From NCBI GenBank assembly GCA_902465775.1, contig CABQOJ010000099.1, forward strand, positions 1 through 5,296: a DNA stretch of 5,296 nt. The letters are read 5' to 3'. The DNA comes from an uncultured Porphyromonas sp. Its GTDB lineage: Bacteria; Bacteroidota; Bacteroidia; Bacteroidales; Porphyromonadaceae. The translations under genes were made by a program, and so were the position numbers. Position 1 is the stretch's first letter, and each line of letters starts with the position of its first letter. The notes below the pieces were generated by a model, which was not told the origin of the DNA, ran no database searches, and was given only the letters and a program-made list of their open reading frames with translations. Positions 4,673 through 5,296 of the stretch are shown piece by piece.

Positions 4673-5296
4673 ATGAAACGACTATTACCTCTTCTCTTCC
4701 TCTACCTCCTAGCCACCCTCGGGGTGACGGCTCAGGAGAAGCAAGGGGGACAAATCTTCCACACTGGCAGTGAGGGACCCGTCTTTGACTACACTGTCGA
4801 GGCTGGTCTACCACGCCCTTACTACGACGATGGCGGCCCCAGCAAGGGCATGAGGGGCAACTACTCCAAGACTATCGTACAGTTCAAGCCACTCAACTCT
4901 AACTCCCACATCACCATCGTTTTCGAGCAGATAGAGATAGGGCAGTATGACGAGTTGCGCTTCTACAATGGCGCTATCACCCTATGGAATGGCGCCGACG
5001 AAGATGGCGAGTACTACTACGACTGGCCTAAGGATGTAGACCCGATCAAGACTATCAAGGGCACACCGGGCAATCCACGCTTCACCGTCACCTCTACCGC
5101 TGCGGACGGTTGCCTGTCGGTAGCTCTCTTCAACGGATCCAACTCACCAGGGTGGAAGGCGATGGTCTACTGTGTCAAGAACGGAGATCCCGAGCCTATC
5201 CCTGACCAGACTGCTATCCTTGCTCCTGCGACTGCCGATGTTGCTAGCATCTACTACGACGCTGACCAGAGAGCAATCGTCTCAGAGACTCCTCTG
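4673..5296 (+). CDS. Secreted CUB-like domain protein, 3' end beyond the window
   Basis: The frame is open from ATG 4673 to the right edge, giving 208 codons without a stop. The protein begins MKRLLPLLFLYLLATLGVTA, a Sec signal peptide with cleavage expected after Ala20, before QEK. Residues 50-167 resemble a CUB-type beta sandwich as found in Bacteroidota surface proteins. Visible landmarks are YYDDGGPSKG (50-59), NYSKTIVQFKP (63-73), the strand HITIVFEQIEIG leading into YDELRFYNG (92-100), then FTVTSTAADGCLSVALF (137-153) and GWKAMVYC (160-167). Cys147 and Cys167 are placed to form a disulphide. A Pro-rich linker (DPEPIPDQ) then leads into a further segment that is cut off. In this phylum such proteins are often outer-membrane or type IX secreted adhesins or proteases, but the C-terminus that would show this is absent. 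The gene is preceded by its own predicted promoter and is not in an operon with rhuM, which is divergently transcribed. Confidence 0.8.
   Translation, partial: MKRLLPLLFLYLLATLGVTAQEKQGGQIFHTGSEGPVFDYTVEAGLPRPYYDDGGPSKGMRGNYSKTIVQFKPLNSNSHITIVFEQIEIGQYDELRFYNGAITLWNGADEDGEYYYDWPKDVDPIKTIKGTPGNPRFTVTSTAADGCLSVALFNGSNSPGWKAMVYCVKNGDPEPIPDQTAILAPATADVASIYYDADQRAIVSETPL

Overview
The window looks like chromosomal DNA from a Bacteroidota bacterium, most probably a Porphyromonas-type organism. This is inferred from four things: two consecutive DUF4230-type membrane-anchored proteins, a secreted CUB-like protein, TAnnTTTG promoter boxes instead of TTGACA/TATAAT, and the absence of Shine-Dalgarno sequences. 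The species is not proven by anything visible here.

Left part (1-2845): three genes read rightward with gaps of 32 and 12 bp. The first is the bifunctional NAD(P)HX repair enzyme, whose start lies outside the window. It is followed by two DUF4230 paralogues, one with a lipoprotein signal and one with an N-terminal transmembrane anchor. A strong intrinsic terminator at 2896-2937 closes this unit.

Middle part (2846-4672): a full-length RhuM-family gene lies on the minus strand (3219-4259), clearly less GC-rich than its neighbours. It sits between two direct copies of a 108-bp non-coding repeat (3057-3164 and 4382-4489; 97 of 108 positions identical by eye, no gaps). To the left, running into the first copy, is a degenerate tandem array of about eight 20-24 bp units (about 2897-3058), each beginning with a small dyad such as CTTCcGAAG or CTCCgtGGAG. 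Repeat array, 108-bp repeat, rhuM and second 108-bp repeat together look like a repeat-bounded accessory cassette between conserved chromosomal genes. This is the most interesting structure in the window.

Right part (4528-5296): a TATATTTG promoter box and a leader of about 130 nt precede the 5' part of a gene for an exported protein with a CUB-like beta-sandwich domain; it runs off the right edge.

The three left genes probably share a transcript. NAD(P)HX repair is cytoplasmic housekeeping, whereas the DUF4230 pair is predicted to sit in the envelope, so co-transcription does not by itself suggest a shared function.
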